A DNA stretch of 64,000 bases, from NCBI RefSeq assembly GCF_024400535.1, contig NZ_CP038800.1, positions 2,108,001 through 2,172,000 of the forward strand, read 5' to 3'. A model generated the notes under the pieces. It was not told where the DNA came from and ran no database searches. It was given only the letters and a program-made list of their open reading frames with translations. Of the stretch, positions 62,696-64,000 are shown piece by piece. This DNA comes from Treponema denticola (GTDB taxonomy: Bacteria > Spirochaetota > Spirochaetia > Treponematales > Treponemataceae). Within the stretch, counting starts at the first letter, position 1, and each line of letters starts with the position of its first letter. A program made the position numbers and the translations under genes.

Positions 62696-63756
62696 CTCAC
62701 CCTAAGAATTTTTTCTTCCCGCTTGGTAACAAGGCCTATAATTGCAGGTTTGCCGCAGGGAGTATTTTCCATAGCTTGCGATAGTTCTTCGTAAAGAGCG
62801 GCAGCATCTTCCTTGTCTACCGAAATCAAAAGTCCTCCCGAAGTTTGAGGATCGAACATCAGGTCTTGGTAGGCAAGGGGAACATTTTCAAAGACAACAT
62901 TATCTCCCACAAAATTTCTATTGGAGTAAACTCCTGCCGGCATCATACCCATTTCGGCACTTTCAATTACGGATTTATAAATAGGAACGGATTTATAATC
63001 GACTTCAATGCTCATACCGCTTCCCTTCCCCATCTCGTAAAGATGACCGAGAAGACCGAAACCGGTAATGTCGGTACAGGCATTTATTTTATATTTTACC
63101 ATGATGTTGCGGGCCTTCGCATTTAAAAAAGCCATAATCTTATAACAGCGGTCAAGTTCTTCCGGCGGCGACATATCGGCCTTTGAAGCTGTAAGTAAAA
63201 TGCCCGTGCCTATAGGCTTCGTCAAAATTAAAACATCGCCTTCCTTTGCTGTCGAATTTTCTAAAATCTTTTTAGGATGAACAAAGCCGTTTACAGCCAA
63301 ACCATACTTGGGCGAGTCATCATAAATAGTATGCCCTCCGCAAACAATGGCACCGGCCTCATAAACCTTATCGAAACCGCCTCGTAAAATTTCTTTTATC
63401 ATATCTTCAGGCATATCCTTGGTAATACAAAAAAGATTTAAGGCGAGCTTAGGTTCCCCGCCCATCGCATAAATGTCGCTTAAAGAATTTGCGGCGGCAA
63501 CTTGCCCGAATATATAAGGATCGCCTGAAACCGGCGGAAAAAAATCTATAGTAGATATAAGAGCCGTTTCATCGTTTATCTTATAGACGGCAGCATCATC
63601 TGAAGTATTAAAACCTACGAGTAAATTATCGTCATTCCTTACGGAAAAATTTTTTAAAAGTTTATCGAGTGCACCCGCACTCAGCTTTGCACCTCAGCCG
63701 GGATTTTTCGCAGCTTTTAATAAATCGAAATCTTCATTAATAAGTGAACAGCTCAT
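62692..63756 (-). CDS. selD: Selenophosphate synthase with selenocysteine at codon 21
   Basis: The true start is ATG 63754-63756 behind AGGAGG. Codon 21 is TGA (63694-63696) in the active-site context NPGUGAKLSAG, where SelD enzymes have Cys or Sec followed by GxK. Reading it as Sec gives 354 residues with SDDAAVYKI, TIDFFPPVSGDPY, GxxxA-type SLSDIYAMGG, TGFGLLGH and FDPQTSGGLL, all conserved in SelD. It makes selenophosphate from selenide and ATP. A conventional gene call would start too late, inside the gene (63465), or split it. Confidence 0.95.
63667..63696 (-). promoter_or_regulatory. Bacterial SECIS-like hairpin after the selD UGA
   Basis: Eleven bases after the UGA, GAGTGC (minus strand, 63677-63682) pairs perfectly with GCACTC (63667-63672) around the loop GGGT. 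The position, short stem and small G/U loop fit a bacterial SECIS recognised by SelB. Confidence 0.8.
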
Positions 63757-63830
63757 ATCAGCCTCCTGAATAATTAAGAAGCCTTTAAAAACATCAGTTT
63801 TTAGAGGGTTTCCTTAAACTTATTTGCGAT

Positions 63831-63918
63831 GTTTAAAATTAAGTCATCAAAATATAAGGACTTAATTTTAAACTCGTCGGCTATCTTTAAAAATCCGACA
63901 AGATTTTTAAAGATAGCC
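63831..63918. repeat. Two tandem long perfect hairpins upstream of selD
   Basis: GTTTAAAATTAAGTC (63831-63845) pairs with 63859-63873, and GGCTATCTTTAAAAATC (63879-63895) pairs with 63902-63918: 15 and 17 perfect base pairs. They could be back-to-back terminators or a palindromic repeat. No gene is seen between selD and the window edge. Confidence 0.8.
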
Positions 63919-63983
63919 ATAGTATCTCATAATTTTAACTTATAGTCAAGATAAAAAAAGAGCTATTGAACATTTAATTATAT

Positions 63984-63997
63984 AAGAGTATACTCTT
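63984..63997. promoter_or_regulatory. 14-bp perfect palindrome
   Basis: AAGAGTATACTCTT is self-complementary; on the minus strand it runs into TATATAAT. It could be an operator or part of a promoter for a gene beyond the edge or for selD. Confidence 0.4.
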
Positions 63998-64000
63998 GCT

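Noticed and set aside
62692-63465. SelD starting at 63465
   Set aside because: That frame omits the conserved N-terminal half-domain; the frame is continuous upstream through a Sec-type TGA to a good start at 63756.
1-64000. tRNA or rRNA genes
   Set aside because: No cloverleaf with a T-arm GGTTCGAATCC-type core and no rRNA-like stretch was recognised on either strand; short ncRNAs cannot be excluded by eye.

Overview
The window looks like a chromosomal segment of an oral-type Treponema, closest in feel to T. denticola. The evidence is a low G+C spirochaete gene style, many lipoproteins with treponemal lipoboxes, a cyclophilin-FKBP fusion, sigma-54, an MCP, selenium use (a selD with an in-frame UGA), beta-helix and LRR surface proteins, and Firmicutes-derived mobile DNA. 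Species assignment is inference; no 16S rRNA gene lies in the window, and I saw no rRNA, tRNA or CRISPR array.

Layout. (1) 0-5.6 kb, minus strand: the rpmH-rnpA-yidD-yidC-jag block, running into a secreted protein, a membrane-anchored cyclophilin-FKBP protein and a partial lipoprotein, behind a clear sigma-70 promoter. (2) 5.8-24 kb, mostly core: an Ig-like lipoprotein, an SDR-type threonine dehydrogenase with a histone-like tail, the radical SAM arm of an AmmeMemoRadiSam system, tldD-tldE-rpoN-MBL, purF, a 56-residue zinc-ribbon protein, leuS, an MCP and an EamA transporter, ending in a 1176-bp ISAs1-type insertion sequence with a 9-bp target duplication. (3) 24-32.6 kb: a DUF4015 glycosidase-like protein (signal peptide broken at a T9 tract), PAP2, mnmE, a ClC channel and a large membrane protein.

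(4) 32.6-36.9 kb: a decayed conjugative/Tn4451-like element in which three unrelated cargo genes (flavodoxin-like reductase, BAAT-type hydrolase, methyltransferase) sit in repeated scaffold modules with related promoters and terminators. (5) 37.3-48.2 kb: a surface-protein island. Two paralogous beta-helix lipoproteins and an OMP-LRR lipoprotein pair are each followed by an array of imperfect palindromes with a 23-bp period. Two Rpn-type PD-(D/E)XK genes sit behind near-identical 81-bp upstream blocks.

(6) 48.3-55.6 kb: a large Fe-S flavoprotein with hypA-hypB, a Memo-AMMECR1 fusion, an ankyrin protein and queA. (7) 55.6-61.3 kb: a defence-like segment with a truncated PD-(D/E)XK protein, a KAP NTPase (frameshifted) and a type IIG restriction-modification enzyme. 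(8) 61.4-64 kb: a cysteine desulfurase/selenocysteine-lyase-like gene convergent with a Sec-encoding selD.

The most striking items are the 23-bp palindrome arrays, the tandem cargo-module array, the SelD UGA with its hairpin, several promoters placed so that the transcript would be leaderless, and three single-base frame breaks, all at A/T homopolymers.
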